A stretch of DNA of 64,000 nucleotides from Candidatus Scalindua sp. SCAELEC01 (GTDB lineage: Bacteria; Planctomycetota; Brocadiia; Brocadiales; Scalinduaceae): positions 1 through 64,000 of the forward strand of contig SHMT01000028.1 in NCBI GenBank assembly GCA_004282745.1. The letters are read 5' to 3'. Positions 42,186 through 51,841 of the stretch are shown here, piece after piece. The notes beneath the pieces are model-generated. The model had not been told where the DNA came from. It did not search any database and saw only the letters and a program-made list of their open reading frames with translations. Every line of letters starts with the position of its first letter. Position 1 is the stretch's first letter. The translations under genes were made by a program, and so were the position numbers.

Positions 42186-43622
42186 TCAATCGGCTTTCTC
42201 AGCCTTCAGCTGCTCCAGTATAGAGGGCAGATACTTGAGGAGGTAATTTATATCTTCCTTGGTATTGGGGAGTCCAAAACTAAACCGTATAATTCCATAA
42301 TGATCGGTATCCACACCGAGTGCCTTAATTACGTATGACGCCTCTTTGCTTCCCGCACTGCAAGCAGATCCGGCAGACACATATATGCCGATCTGGTTCA
42401 GGCTGAGCAGGAGTGACCCGCTGTCAATATTTGGGAACCCTATGTTGAGGTTGTTAGCGGTTCGTTGCTCCAGAGAACCGTTGATGATAACGCCCGGTTC
42501 AATTTTTTGTAGACCTTCTAAAAAGTAATCCCTTAATTCAAGCAGACGTTTGTTTTCTTTTTCCATTTCAGAATAAGCCAGTTTAGCAGCTAGTCCAAAA
42601 GCCATAATTGATCCCACGTTTTCTGTACCGGACCGTAATCCGGACTCTTGTCCTCCTCCATGAATTAATGATTCCAAGGAGATATCTTTATTGACATATA
42701 AGGCCGCAACACCCTTTGGAGCATAAATTTTGTGTCCGGACATGGAGAGCAAAGAGATTCCCATCTCTGTTGGCTTCAGCTTAATTTTACAGAATCCCTG
42801 TATTCCGTCGACCATAAAGGGTACATTTGCTTTCTTACAGACTTCCCCAATTTCACTAATAGGATTTATTGCTCCAATCTCATTATTTACGGCCATAAGA
42901 GAAACGAGGAGGGTATCTTCAGACAAACTCTCCTTTACAGAATTAACGTCGATGAGCCCATTCTTTTCGATATCTAAATAGGTCACTCGGAAACCCAATT
43001 TCTCTAAGTACTGTAAGGTCTTAAGTACGGAAGGGTGTTCTACCTTACTGCTGATAATGTGTCCTCTGTTTTCTAGATGCTGAAAGGCTATTCCCTTAAT
43101 GGCCATATTGTTGGCCTCCGAACCGCTCCCGGTAAAAAATATTTCGTTCGATTTTACTTTCAAGCAATCGGAAATTTGGGAGCGAGCGTTTTGAAGTGTA
43201 TCATACGCTATTTTACCAGGATTTGTGCTGCTGCTTGGATTTCCAAAACCAAAAGAACCTTGATAATAGCTTATCAGCGTCTCTTTTACTTCATCTCGAA
43301 TATAGCTTGTCGCATTATGATCGAAATAGACTTCCCGATAGTCATCAACATCTACCATGGCCATAGGTTTACAAATTTCTCTTCCCGTTTGAATGGGAAT
43401 GCCTACCCAGGTATAGACAGACGTGAGGCCATGGGGAAACAAGTCCTCAATTTCATCTCTGGATGCCCCGGTGTTTTTCTTTAAGTTAAGATAGAGAGGC
43501 CCCACTCGATTTTTTTCATAATAGGTATGGGCAAACTCAAGGATGTCCATATGCTTCTGGGTCAAAGGGGTTTGGGTGACCCTGGACATCCGGTTTATGA
43601 GGGTTTTTACAAGGTTATTCAT
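42186..43622 (-). CDS. DsrC/TusE-like domain fused to a NifS/IscS cysteine desulfurase
   Basis: 478 aa. Residues about 18-86 resemble DsrC/TusE ('LTQKHMDILEFAHTYY', 'LFPHGLTSV', then 'GIPIQTGREIC' matching the family's G-x-P-x-x-TG-C arm, with Cys84 at the sulfur-carrying position). Residues 98-470 are a cysteine desulfurase: 'YFDHNATSYIRDEV', PLP Lys298 in 'SMSGHKIYAPKG', and catalytic Cys421 in 'SAGSACSAGS'. Family knowledge: desulfurases make persulfide and TusE/DsrC carry it. The fusion suggests sulfur is passed within one protein. Last of four same-strand genes that begin with a molybdopterin oxidoreductase. Confidence 0.82.
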   Translation of the reverse strand: MNNLVKTLINRMSRVTQTPLTQKHMDILEFAHTYYEKNRVGPLYLNLKKNTGASRDEIEDLFPHGLTSVYTWVGIPIQTGREICKPMAMVDVDDYREVYFDHNATSYIRDEVKETLISYYQGSFGFGNPSSSTNPGKIAYDTLQNARSQISDCLKVKSNEIFFTGSGSEANNMAIKGIAFQHLENRGHIISSKVEHPSVLKTLQYLEKLGFRVTYLDIEKNGLIDVNSVKESLSEDTLLVSLMAVNNEIGAINPISEIGEVCKKANVPFMVDGIQGFCKIKLKPTEMGISLLSMSGHKIYAPKGVAALYVNKDISLESLIHGGGQESGLRSGTENVGSIMAFGLAAKLAYSEMEKENKRLLELRDYFLEGLQKIEPGVIINGSLEQRTANNLNIGFPNIDSGSLLLSLNQIGIYVSAGSACSAGSKEASYVIKALGVDTDHYGIIRFSFGLPNTKEDINYLLKYLPSILEQLKAEKAD

Positions 43623-43905
43623 AAAAAAGGTCCAAAAATGATAAAAGGACCACGTACAAAATTTTGGGTCCTCTATTGTAGTATTTTAGAAATATTTCCA
43701 CCAATTAAAACAATTGGCGAACTAAAAGTGTTTGTTGGATACTATACATGTGAAAAATTGCAAATCTCAAATCATAAAATACAAACAAATAACAATTTCC
43801 AATGTTCGTCTAACTTTCAATAAACAGGAATGATTCAAAACCAGTTCGTTTCGAATTTATGTGTTATTTGGGTTTTGTTATGTGTTGCTTATCCGCCAGA
43901 CCAAG

Positions 43906-44772
43906 TCATCCGGTAACTCCTGGATAGAGGTGGAAGGGAAAGCCTGTCTTTGAATCTTCCATTCCCTTTACGGTCTCCTCAAAGAGACGAAAGGGTATGC
44001 CCATACCCAATCGATCAGCTTCAAATTCGGCTATGAGTCTTGCGCCCAGGCAATATGGCGCAATATTGATCTCTTGAGTCAGATAGGGGCGGACGATAAG
44101 GTCGGAGTTAACGACCCTCAACCCACCCATACTTGCTGTTACGCGTTTTCCCGTATTGAATTGATATGCCTGGATGATCCTCGTTAATTCTGCTGAGCGA
44201 ATGTTTAAGACTACTACGTCTGGTATCAAATCAAGGTCATCAAAATCTATCGAATAAAAAAAGACACCCTGCATTGTTGGTGGTTGGATGGCGACCATGT
44301 CTGCAATAGCTTTTTTGGCAGTTTCCACATCTTTAAAACGGCCGACGTCATCCTTGCCAAAAAGAGCAAAATCCATACGGTCTGCAGCTTTACAGGCATA
44401 AACGGTGCCAGAGGTAAAATCCTTTGGAGTAGGAGGCTTGAAATCACTGCCTAATCCGGATTGATCGCGCATAATATCTGTGTACACTCTTGATTCACCT
44501 AGCGGCTCTGTCTGATTCTGATCCACTAAGCCAAAGGTTATGGCGGCGGCTACGCAGCCAATGTTATCGTAAGTTAAAAGTGCGGCATCACCTAAAGCAG
44601 CCTGTTTTGTAGCTTGACAACTGGTTAACGATATAGCTGGTTGATTCATTTTTATCGGTTCGGGTATCTCATCCTCTTTTTTAAAAAATTTGACAGCCGT
44701 CATTGGAATTTCAAAATTCTCAACTCCCATTGCATCTATCATGCTGGAATATAGCTGTTTTATCTTTGTCAT
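43906..44772 (-). CDS. DUF169 family protein
   Basis: 288 aa. The DUF169 pattern is visible in 'MTAVKFFKKEDEIPEP', 'TSCQATKQAALGDAALLTYD' and 'NIGCVAAAITFG'. The conserved Cys residues could bind a metal or cluster, but no function is established. It lies 125 bp downstream of the hybrid kinase and 283 bp upstream of the desulfurase fusion, same strand. Confidence 0.75.
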   Translation of the reverse strand: MTKIKQLYSSMIDAMGVENFEIPMTAVKFFKKEDEIPEPIKMNQPAISLTSCQATKQAALGDAALLTYDNIGCVAAAITFGLVDQNQTEPLGESRVYTDIMRDQSGLGSDFKPPTPKDFTSGTVYACKAADRMDFALFGKDDVGRFKDVETAKKAIADMVAIQPPTMQGVFFYSIDFDDLDLIPDVVVLNIRSAELTRIIQAYQFNTGKRVTASMGGLRVVNSDLIVRPYLTQEINIAPYCLGARLIAEFEADRLGMGIPFRLFEETVKGMEDSKTGFPFHLYPGVTG

Positions 44773-44897
44773 TTTCTACTCCATGAAAAAAACTTAAAAA
44801 TTATTATCTTTCCAACCTGATTGTCCCGGGATCAACAAAGGGGGAGAGATCTCTAATCTCGTATTGCTAGGTTGAAAACCTTTCCTTATTAAAAAAA

Positions 44898-47078
44898 CTA
44901 AGCTTTCACCGTTTTTGATAAACTGAAGGCTTGATTAATCTTATTGAGTAGTTCATCAAAATCAATAGGTTTCTTTATAATAAAATCCACTTTTACGTTC
45001 TCTTTGTCCGCATCTTCTACGTTGTAATTCCAACCGGTAATGAGTCCAACCTTCTGTGGTTTTTTATCTAAAGTATCGAGAGTTTTTATGACATCTTTTC
45101 CGGTGATATCTGGCATTACCAGATCGCAGAGCAATAGATCAAAGCTCTCATGCTGGAGTATCTTGATGGCCTCTTTACCACTACACACTTTTTGAACCGT
45201 ATGGCCTCCATCGATAAAAAATTCACTTAGAAATTCACACACATACTCCTCATCGTCTACGATGAGGATGTTTAGGCTGTTTTCTTTGAAAGAACGGGTA
45301 GGATCAGATGGTAACGATGGGCCGGAAAGTTCCTCGGACATAGGTAGGCTTAAAATGAATGTACTCCCATTTCCAACCTCGCTTTCTACCATTGTCTTAC
45401 CACCATGCCTGACCATTATACCGTAAGCGGCGCTTAATCCTAATCCACTTCCCGTCGGTAATTTAGTAGAAAAAAATGGGTCAAATATTTGTTTCTGCAC
45501 ATCTTCGTACATCCCTTCACCCGTGTCAGAGATGCTCACAAAAACCGTATTGTTCGTCTTCCATGTGCTAAAGGTAAGCGTGCCACCTTCAGGCATAGCA
45601 TCCAACGCATTATTTATTATGTTTACCATCACTTCTTTCAATTCAGCGTTGTTACCGGATACGGCAGGTGTCTCTCTTACACCGGTAGTGTCTATGTGAT
45701 AATCTATTCCATTAGCCTGGGCCATATGTTTCCATTTCGGCATGGTATATTCGATTGCTTGCTGAATCATATCTTTCATGTCCACTAAAACATACTGTGT
45801 GGCGTCCTTTTTTTGGTTAGTAAACTCTTGCATTCTCCGAACGATCTCTGCCCCATCTTTGGCTGCTTCAATAATAACCCGAATGCTTTTTCCTAATTTT
45901 TTGTGGTCTCCATATCCTTGTTGCATCAGTTGCGCATATCCCATGATTATGGCAAGGATGTTATTAAATTCATGGGCTACACCTGAGCTCATGACTCCCA
46001 ATGCCTTTAGTTTCTCGGATTGTAAGAGGGTCTCCTCCATTTGCTTGCGTTCAGAAATTTCAGATAGGAGTTCTTTATTTTTCTGGGAAAGTTCATTGGT
46101 GCGGTTGGTCACACGTATTTCCAGTGATTTATTGAGATCCTTCAAATCGTCTTCTAATCGTTTACGTTTCAGGGCATCAGCAAGGATATTAGCAATGGAT
46201 TGGAGAAAATTAATATCGTCTTTTGTAAAGATGCGCTGTTTCGTTGTATGAATGCCCAAGATGCCATAAGGCTTCTCTATATCATCGATGATAACGCTTG
46301 CACCGCTAACAACACCATGGTCTTTAAGGAGCTTTGGAGGATTAAATCGTGTTTCCTTGCGATAGTCTCTGACAATGATAGGTGTTTTTGAAGAGAGGGA
46401 GTGACCTGCCTGTGATTTGGTATCAACACTGATTGTTGCGTTCCCTACTAAACCTTTATTCCAACCTACACCATTACGTAACAATAAATCCATACCATTG
46501 GGGAGAAGTTCTAAAATTTTACAAAATTCGACTTCCAGTGTTTTTGCAACTTGATTGACCGCTTCATCCATTAGTTTACATATGTCGGTTGTTGACAGCG
46601 TGAATAGGCCTATATTGGCGATTACGGCCTGTTGTTTTTCACGCAGCTGTAGCTTCTTTTCTGCCTTTTTTTGTTGCGTAACATCTCGCCAGATGCTAAC
46701 GATCACGCCTGTTTCTTCTATCCCTACACGTTCTAAAACGGATGCATTAACACTGAGATATCTTGTTCCGTATTGTTCCGTGGTAAAGTTGAACTCAACA
46801 TCGCGACAAATACCTTTGGTGTGAACGGTTGTCTCAAGGGTTGTCCAAATCTTAATAGCATCAGGACCAAGTTGCTCTAACCAATAAAATAGGTCCGTTT
46901 CGATGATCTCACTCCTCTTGTGTTGAAAAAATTCGCAGAATGCCTCATTTGCAACAATGATGTTATGAGATGCATCCGCAATCATAATTCCATCAGCAGA
47001 AGCCCTTAATAGCTTTTCAAAAAAACCAATTGTTTGGAGCGAAATATCCGGTTGGTGTGTTATGTCTTTATCAATCAT
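44898..47078 (-). CDS. PAS-GAF hybrid histidine kinase with C-terminal receiver
   Basis: 726 aa. PAS about 20-140 ('GIMIADASHNIIVANEAF'), GAF 165-310, a coiled coil, HisKA with 'SSGVAHEFNNILAII', HATPase ('SDTGEGMYEDV', 'GSGLGLSAAYG') and a receiver with 'VDDEEYVCEF' and phospho-Asp in 'LLCDLVMPDITG'. Cytoplasmic. 14 bp after the oxidoreductase gene, so the two are co-transcribed; it may sense a redox state linked to that enzyme. Confidence 0.9.
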   Translation of the reverse strand: MIDKDITHQPDISLQTIGFFEKLLRASADGIMIADASHNIIVANEAFCEFFQHKRSEIIETDLFYWLEQLGPDAIKIWTTLETTVHTKGICRDVEFNFTTEQYGTRYLSVNASVLERVGIEETGVIVSIWRDVTQQKKAEKKLQLREKQQAVIANIGLFTLSTTDICKLMDEAVNQVAKTLEVEFCKILELLPNGMDLLLRNGVGWNKGLVGNATISVDTKSQAGHSLSSKTPIIVRDYRKETRFNPPKLLKDHGVVSGASVIIDDIEKPYGILGIHTTKQRIFTKDDINFLQSIANILADALKRKRLEDDLKDLNKSLEIRVTNRTNELSQKNKELLSEISERKQMEETLLQSEKLKALGVMSSGVAHEFNNILAIIMGYAQLMQQGYGDHKKLGKSIRVIIEAAKDGAEIVRRMQEFTNQKKDATQYVLVDMKDMIQQAIEYTMPKWKHMAQANGIDYHIDTTGVRETPAVSGNNAELKEVMVNIINNALDAMPEGGTLTFSTWKTNNTVFVSISDTGEGMYEDVQKQIFDPFFSTKLPTGSGLGLSAAYGIMVRHGGKTMVESEVGNGSTFILSLPMSEELSGPSLPSDPTRSFKENSLNILIVDDEEYVCEFLSEFFIDGGHTVQKVCSGKEAIKILQHESFDLLLCDLVMPDITGKDVIKTLDTLDKKPQKVGLITGWNYNVEDADKENVKVDFIIKKPIDFDELLNKINQAFSLSKTVKA

Positions 47079-47092
47079 TAATTTTTGAAAGG

Positions 47093-49189
47093 TTAAATTT
47101 TCACAATCTTAACGGCACAAAACTTATATTCCGGTTGCTTTGAATAGTTATCGTAAACAGGATTACAAACAAGATTAGCTAACGTGTTTTTTTCACCTGA
47201 CATAACTTCTCCAAAATGTAAATTCATGTAAACGGTTCCTGGCAAGACCCTCTCTTGTATTGAAACGATACCTCGAACACGACCTCGGCGGGAAATCATA
47301 TCAACCACATCTCCATCGGCTGTTTCAAAGTCCTTGGCATCATTCGGGTGAATTTCCACAAAATTTGTAGACACTGTGGTATCGAGATGTGTAATACGGC
47401 CGGTACGTGTACCGGTGTTGAATTGAGGGGCCATACGACCGGTTATGAGAGCAAAGGGATATTCACCATCAGTCTGCTCTGATGGGGGCTGAAAATGTCG
47501 AGCAAGTAATGCTGCACGTCCATCTGGCCGGGGAAATTGCATGTTTTCAAATAAGCGCTTTGTACCAGGGTGATCATCTGTCGGACAGGGTAATTGTGGG
47601 CCTGTACTATTCCGTAATCGATCATAACTCACTCCGTTTGCATCACAGATACGCCCGCTAGTGGTTTTCTTTAATTCTTCAAATACCTCTTCAGGTGAGG
47701 TAAAGAGGAATTTATCAGCGAATCCCATTTCCTTGGCTATCATACAGATAATATCACAATCGGATTTAGCATTTCCCGGGGGGGCGATAACTTTCTCAGC
47801 CAATTGGATACGTCGTTCTGAGGAGATGAAGGTTCCGGTTTTTTCACACCACTGTGCCCCTGCAAGAACAACATTTGCAAACATTGATGTCTCTGTAGGG
47901 TGGAAAATATCCTGCACTATGAGGAGTTCCGCTTTTGAAAGGGCCTCCTTTACCCATTCGGTATGGGGGAGTGAAGCGGCCGGGTTTGATGCGAGGACCC
48001 ACAATGCCCGGATATCACCGGAATGAAGGCCTTTGATGATATCTATGATAGAACGACCAGGTATGGGATTGATTTTTTCAGCCGTGGTACCCCAAAGTTC
48101 TGCAACCTCTTCTCGATGTCTGCTGTTAGAAACTAACCTCATACCGGGCAAGAGGTGTGATAACGCTCCGATCCATCGACAGGCCATCGTGTTTGCTTCA
48201 CCCGTAATCGACAAGGGGCCAGCGCCAACACGGCAATAATTACCCGTTAAAAGTAATAAGTTGTGCAAAGTATTATTTTTGAAGACGGCTTGTGTTGATT
48301 GATTATATCCTTGTAACCAAAAGGTGAGCATTGCCTTTGACTGACCAATTGTTATTGCCGTTTCAAAAATCTGTTTTTCGCTGCAACCGGTAATTCGGGC
48401 AGCGCGTGATGGCGGATATTCTTGTACTAATTCTTTTAAATCTTCGAATCCCGTAGTGTATTTCTTGACAAATTCCTCATCAACGAAGCCATTATTGATG
48501 AGGACATAGGCGAGTGAATTATTTAAGGCAACGTCAGTAGCGGGCCTTATCTGTAAATGAATGTCGGCAATTGAGGCAGTCTCCGTTATTCGGGGGTCTA
48601 TGACGATTACTTTCGCATGAGAATTTTTCTCACGTACGGCACAGATACGTTGAAATATTACCGGTAGAGATACCGCCATATTGTTGCCGGCAATAAAGAA
48701 AAGGTCCGCTTCCTCCATATCCGCATAACAGGTAGGAGGGGCATCTGCCCCAAGGGTTGAAATAAAACCCATCGCAGTACTAGACATACACAATCGTGAA
48801 GTACTTTCTACATTATTCGATCCGATAACGGCTTTCATCAACTTGTTGGCAAGATAATATTCTTCAGAAAAGCAGGCGGCACCGCTAAAGAATGCAACTG
48901 CATCCGGGCCGTAATCTTTTATAATGCGATTGAGTTCAAGCGCAACGTGTGAAATGGCTTTATCCCAACTGGTGGGCATCAATTGGTCGTTTTGCCTCAT
49001 CATCGGATTTCTCAGTCGGTCTTTGTGGGTGAAAAGCTTTGGTAAGTTAACAGGTAACTGGCAAATTAGTCCCTGATTTGTGGGGTGGTCCACCATTGGG
49101 CTGACTTTGACAATATTACCAGGTTCATAGTCAACTAATAAGCCACAACCTATTCCACAATACGGGCACACTGATTTCTTCTGCAGCAT
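47093..49189 (-). CDS. Molybdopterin oxidoreductase, NasA/NarB-like
   Basis: 698 aa. The N-terminal [4Fe-4S] motif is 'CPYCGIGCG' plus Cys in 'GLICQLP'. The Mo-ligand region reads 'TSRLCMSSTAMGF', as in assimilatory nitrate reductases; formate dehydrogenases have Sec/Cys followed by His there and this has Met. The C-terminal domain includes 'NTGTRTGRITHL' and 'VEIHPNDA'. There is no signal peptide, so it is cytoplasmic. No electron-transfer subunit is adjacent. Nitrate reductase is the best reading; formate dehydrogenase cannot be excluded without structure comparison. Confidence 0.75.
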   Translation of the reverse strand: MLQKKSVCPYCGIGCGLLVDYEPGNIVKVSPMVDHPTNQGLICQLPVNLPKLFTHKDRLRNPMMRQNDQLMPTSWDKAISHVALELNRIIKDYGPDAVAFFSGAACFSEEYYLANKLMKAVIGSNNVESTSRLCMSSTAMGFISTLGADAPPTCYADMEEADLFFIAGNNMAVSLPVIFQRICAVREKNSHAKVIVIDPRITETASIADIHLQIRPATDVALNNSLAYVLINNGFVDEEFVKKYTTGFEDLKELVQEYPPSRAARITGCSEKQIFETAITIGQSKAMLTFWLQGYNQSTQAVFKNNTLHNLLLLTGNYCRVGAGPLSITGEANTMACRWIGALSHLLPGMRLVSNSRHREEVAELWGTTAEKINPIPGRSIIDIIKGLHSGDIRALWVLASNPAASLPHTEWVKEALSKAELLIVQDIFHPTETSMFANVVLAGAQWCEKTGTFISSERRIQLAEKVIAPPGNAKSDCDIICMIAKEMGFADKFLFTSPEEVFEELKKTTSGRICDANGVSYDRLRNSTGPQLPCPTDDHPGTKRLFENMQFPRPDGRAALLARHFQPPSEQTDGEYPFALITGRMAPQFNTGTRTGRITHLDTTVSTNFVEIHPNDAKDFETADGDVVDMISRRGRVRGIVSIQERVLPGTVYMNLHFGEVMSGEKNTLANLVCNPVYDNYSKQPEYKFCAVKIVKI

Positions 49190-49257
49190 ATTTTTTTTGT
49201 TAAATCAGTAAGGGTTTTAATTTCCAATTAAATGTTGGCATTTCAATTGTGCTTCTC

Positions 49258-49270
49258 TAGACAATGTCTA
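49258..49270. promoter_or_regulatory. Palindromic operator candidate upstream of the oxidoreductase
   Basis: TAGACAATGTCTA is a perfect inverted repeat around one central base, 68 bp upstream of the oxidoreductase start codon. Its length and placement suit a dimeric regulator; which one is unknown. Confidence 0.3.
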
Positions 49271-49384
49271 AACGGGAGTAACACTCCTTTAACCGTTGTC
49301 TTCCACACAAACACGGCAAATTATCGACCTACACTTTATCATCAAATGATAATCAAAGCTGCATGATAAAAGCTCCTAATTCCG

Positions 49385-49577
49385 AAAGAAAAAACAACTT
49401 GGAATAGCCGCAGGGACAGGAGGACATCTCATTTCCCGTCCCCCTTCGGCCGCGCTTCACTCGCAGTATCCTCGCTGTAGCTCAGGCTACGCCTGCGGTC
49501 CAGCTCGATCAGATCGACCAAATTTGATCTAAAACTGAGCGCTATAAAGCAACAAGTTATTTTTTTCTGAACCCTTA
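49385..49577. mobile_element. Family C element, degraded full copy (C4)
   Basis: The interior matches the interior of C1 (20656-20836) in reverse: GATCAGATCGACC, CTGTAGCTCAGGCTACGCC and CTTCACTCGCAGTATCCTCG are the counterparts. The ends are eroded (CAACTTGGAATAG, CAACAAGTTATTTTTT). It fills most of the 49190-49674 gap. Confidence 0.7.
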
Positions 49578-49674
49578 GAAGCAAGCATAGTAAAATTCTT
49601 TGCGGATAAAATCAAGCACAAAACGAAAGCTAAACGGTACCAATTTAATAAAAAATTCAGAATATGTTGATCTG

Positions 49675-50469
49675 CTATTCTTTACTTATATGTGCCTCTT
49701 CCACGATAACGTCATATTTATAGCCACTCCCAAAATCTTTGTTAACATACAGTGTGCCGTCCACCTTTACCACATCATCAACTGAGGGTTGGTCTTGGGT
49801 GGTTACCACGAGATCATGCGTATTATTTTTTTCATCGCCTGTTCCATCCTGAATGTGAAGCCAGTTTTTGCCCATAATCCCGACTGAGACTTTCATCACT
49901 TTACCCTGGATAGAAACCTTTTTTTTGTCAAGTCTTTTGCTTTTCTGGTACAGTTCTGCAACCGTGTATACATTGGCACCGGTAGCTTTTTTTACCTCTA
50001 CTTTTTCGTCGGCGTGAACCGTCGTGTTTTTGCTCCCTATTCCCATCTTTTTCGTTGAAGGAGAAGATCCGTGCCCTGAAAGAGGTCCAGGAGAAAAAAT
50101 GATTGCATCAAATGTTCGGTCTAAGGTCTTGCTCGTGAAATTTACCATGTAGTGTCCCGGTGCAAGAGTAATTTCTTGACCAACTGAAACATCCATTTCC
50201 GTGATGGCGGCCCAAGTCTGTTTCCCCTCTTTCTCCAACAGTAGATACGTGTACCCGCCGCTGTTCATTGTTTCTACTATCTTTCCAGAGACTGGTGGAG
50301 GGGTCTTTTCAGCTTCTGGTTTGCTGACGCTGTGCAGTCTACCTGTTTCCATAGTCTGATGCTCTTCACTCATAGAACCGCCTTTTGCAAATGCCGTAAG
50401 CGAAACGAAACAGAAGATTGATAAGGTAACAGTAAGGCTTAATAGGTAGAGAGAGAACTTCCGGGACAT
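49675..50469 (-). CDS. Exported protein with two OB-like domains
   Basis: 264 aa. Signal peptide ('LLSLTVTLSIFCFVSLTAFA'), then a NrfJ-like segment ('SGKIVETMNSGGYTYLLLEK') and a second OB-like segment ('SIQGKVMKVSVGIMGKNWLH') resembling exported OB folds. Probably periplasmic. No catalytic motif; function unknown. Confidence 0.7.
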   Translation of the reverse strand: MSRKFSLYLLSLTVTLSIFCFVSLTAFAKGGSMSEEHQTMETGRLHSVSKPEAEKTPPPVSGKIVETMNSGGYTYLLLEKEGKQTWAAITEMDVSVGQEITLAPGHYMVNFTSKTLDRTFDAIIFSPGPLSGHGSSPSTKKMGIGSKNTTVHADEKVEVKKATGANVYTVAELYQKSKRLDKKKVSIQGKVMKVSVGIMGKNWLHIQDGTGDEKNNTHDLVVTTQDQPSVDDVVKVDGTLYVNKDFGSGYKYDVIVEEAHISKE

Positions 50470-50772
50470 TTTTTTATCTCCTTTTTTAACATTTCATTAA
50501 TTGATAAACTAAATTGATCATGATTGTATTTTATAGTACAAAAATAAAAAATACAGCTAATTTCTCGGAATTTCCCGGCATTCTTAGCGTAAATATTTCG
50601 TGATGCTTTGTGGTGAATGCGAAAATGTTGAAATTTTATAATCAAAATTATGAAATGAGAGATTTTTTGCGGATTTACCATTCTAGAAAAATTACAATAA
50701 TCTTTTTATAAGACATAACAATAGGCATCCTTATGTAAAATAGAGAAATAGGGAAGAGGATAAATATTTTTT

Positions 50773-50787
50773 TGGTATAAAAATTGC
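50773..50787 (+). promoter_or_regulatory. Candidate sigma-54 promoter
   Basis: TGGTATAAAAATTGC fits the -24/-12 pattern (TGG, 8 intervening bases, TTGC in the correct 15-nt frame), 52 bp before the START-domain gene. A sigma-54 activator is encoded at 61742 in this window. Confidence 0.45.
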
Positions 50788-50838
50788 GGGTTTTCACCGG
50801 TAGTAGTTTATTTTTGAATGTTTATATAGGAATCTATT

Positions 50839-51546
50839 ATGATGGGACCTGAAATAATGATACCGAGGAAAAAAACGGGCGTACCGTTTCGTCTTTTTGT
50901 GAGTATTTTGTTGGTGGTTCTGCTCTTTCCCTGTGTTTCGTTGAAGGCGGATGAGGGGGGGTGGCAACCGGTAACAGAATTAAACGGGATTGAGGTCTTT
51001 AAGCGTATCAAGGGTGGATCAACTCTTTTTGAGTTTAAAGCTGTTGGAGATCTGAGTGGTCCGATTTCTCAATACATGTCAGTGCTTCTGGAAACGAAGA
51101 GAATGCCCCATTGGACTCCTCTCTGTATCGAGGCCCGAGATATTGAACGGATCAATGATCGTGAAACCATTATCTATGTTGCTTGTAAAGGTGTCTGGCC
51201 TGTTGCAGATAGGGAATATACGGCAAAACGTGCTTTGATTTCTGGGCCCACAATTGGATCCATGCGTATAGATGTTGAGCTTGTGGATCATCAATATTCA
51301 CAGAATAATGCCACGAGGGTTAAGATTCCTCACCTAAAATGTCGCTGGATTTTAAAGGAGATAGATTCCGCACATACCCATGTCGAGCTCTATGCAGATG
51401 TCGATCCGGGTGGTTGGTTACCCGACTGGCTGGTAAACTTTGGGTATCGCAAGGTTCCGCACCGGTTTTTGAAGAAGCTTGAGTCGTATGTCGTTAACGA
51501 TTTTAGTCACATTCCAGTAGTGGCAACAGCTTCTCTACCTCAATAG
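50839..51546 (+). CDS. Exported START-domain (SRPBCC) lipid-binding-like protein
   Basis: 235 aa. Signal segment 'LFVSILLVVLLFPCVSLKA', then a START domain ('ITPLNGIEV'-like opening 'TELNGIEVFKRI', 'PHWTPLCIEARDIERIND', 'VWPVADREYTAKRA', 'GWLPDWLVNFGYRKVP'). START domains bind hydrophobic ligands; bacterial exported members are often uncharacterised. It may be under sigma-54 control. Confidence 0.85.
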   Translation: MMGPEIMIPRKKTGVPFRLFVSILLVVLLFPCVSLKADEGGWQPVTELNGIEVFKRIKGGSTLFEFKAVGDLSGPISQYMSVLLETKRMPHWTPLCIEARDIERINDRETIIYVACKGVWPVADREYTAKRALISGPTIGSMRIDVELVDHQYSQNNATRVKIPHLKCRWILKEIDSAHTHVELYADVDPGGWLPDWLVNFGYRKVPHRFLKKLESYVVNDFSHIPVVATASLPQ

Positions 51547-51715
51547 CTGTGAAGAGTTGTGCGCATAAACTCGTGTGGTGAGTAGAGGAATTTGAAGAGT
51601 GATACTCCTTATCCTGTGAATGCTTTTTTCAAGTTGAATTTACTTGTTGGATAGCGTTGAGGCGACTATAATTCAATGCGGTGAAATGCTAAAATCATAT
51701 TTTGCGTTTATAATA

Positions 51716-51744
51716 GCCCCTCCAGATGAGAGATTCTGGTGGGC
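51716..51744 (+). promoter_or_regulatory. Hairpin in the gltB leader
   Basis: GCCCCTCCAG and CTGGTGGGC pair imperfectly (about 8 bp) about 100 bp before the gltB start, just after a TATAAT-like hexamer at 51709. Possible leader control; weak evidence. Confidence 0.25.
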
Positions 51745-51841
51745 CGGATCTGTTAAAGGCGATCACTTGCTTTAAATTGCGTAATTTTTCTCTTGATACT
51801 GAGCAATTACGGGCGAAAAAACAGTGAGGAAGAAAACAATT

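Noticed and set aside
43527-43823. 98-codon frame on the plus strand
   Set aside because: It begins antisense to the desulfurase fusion and ends in low-complexity AT-rich sequence.
49201-49260. TGGCATTTCAATTGT as a sigma-54 site
   Set aside because: The -12 element reads TTGT rather than TTGC, and no plus-strand gene follows within reach.
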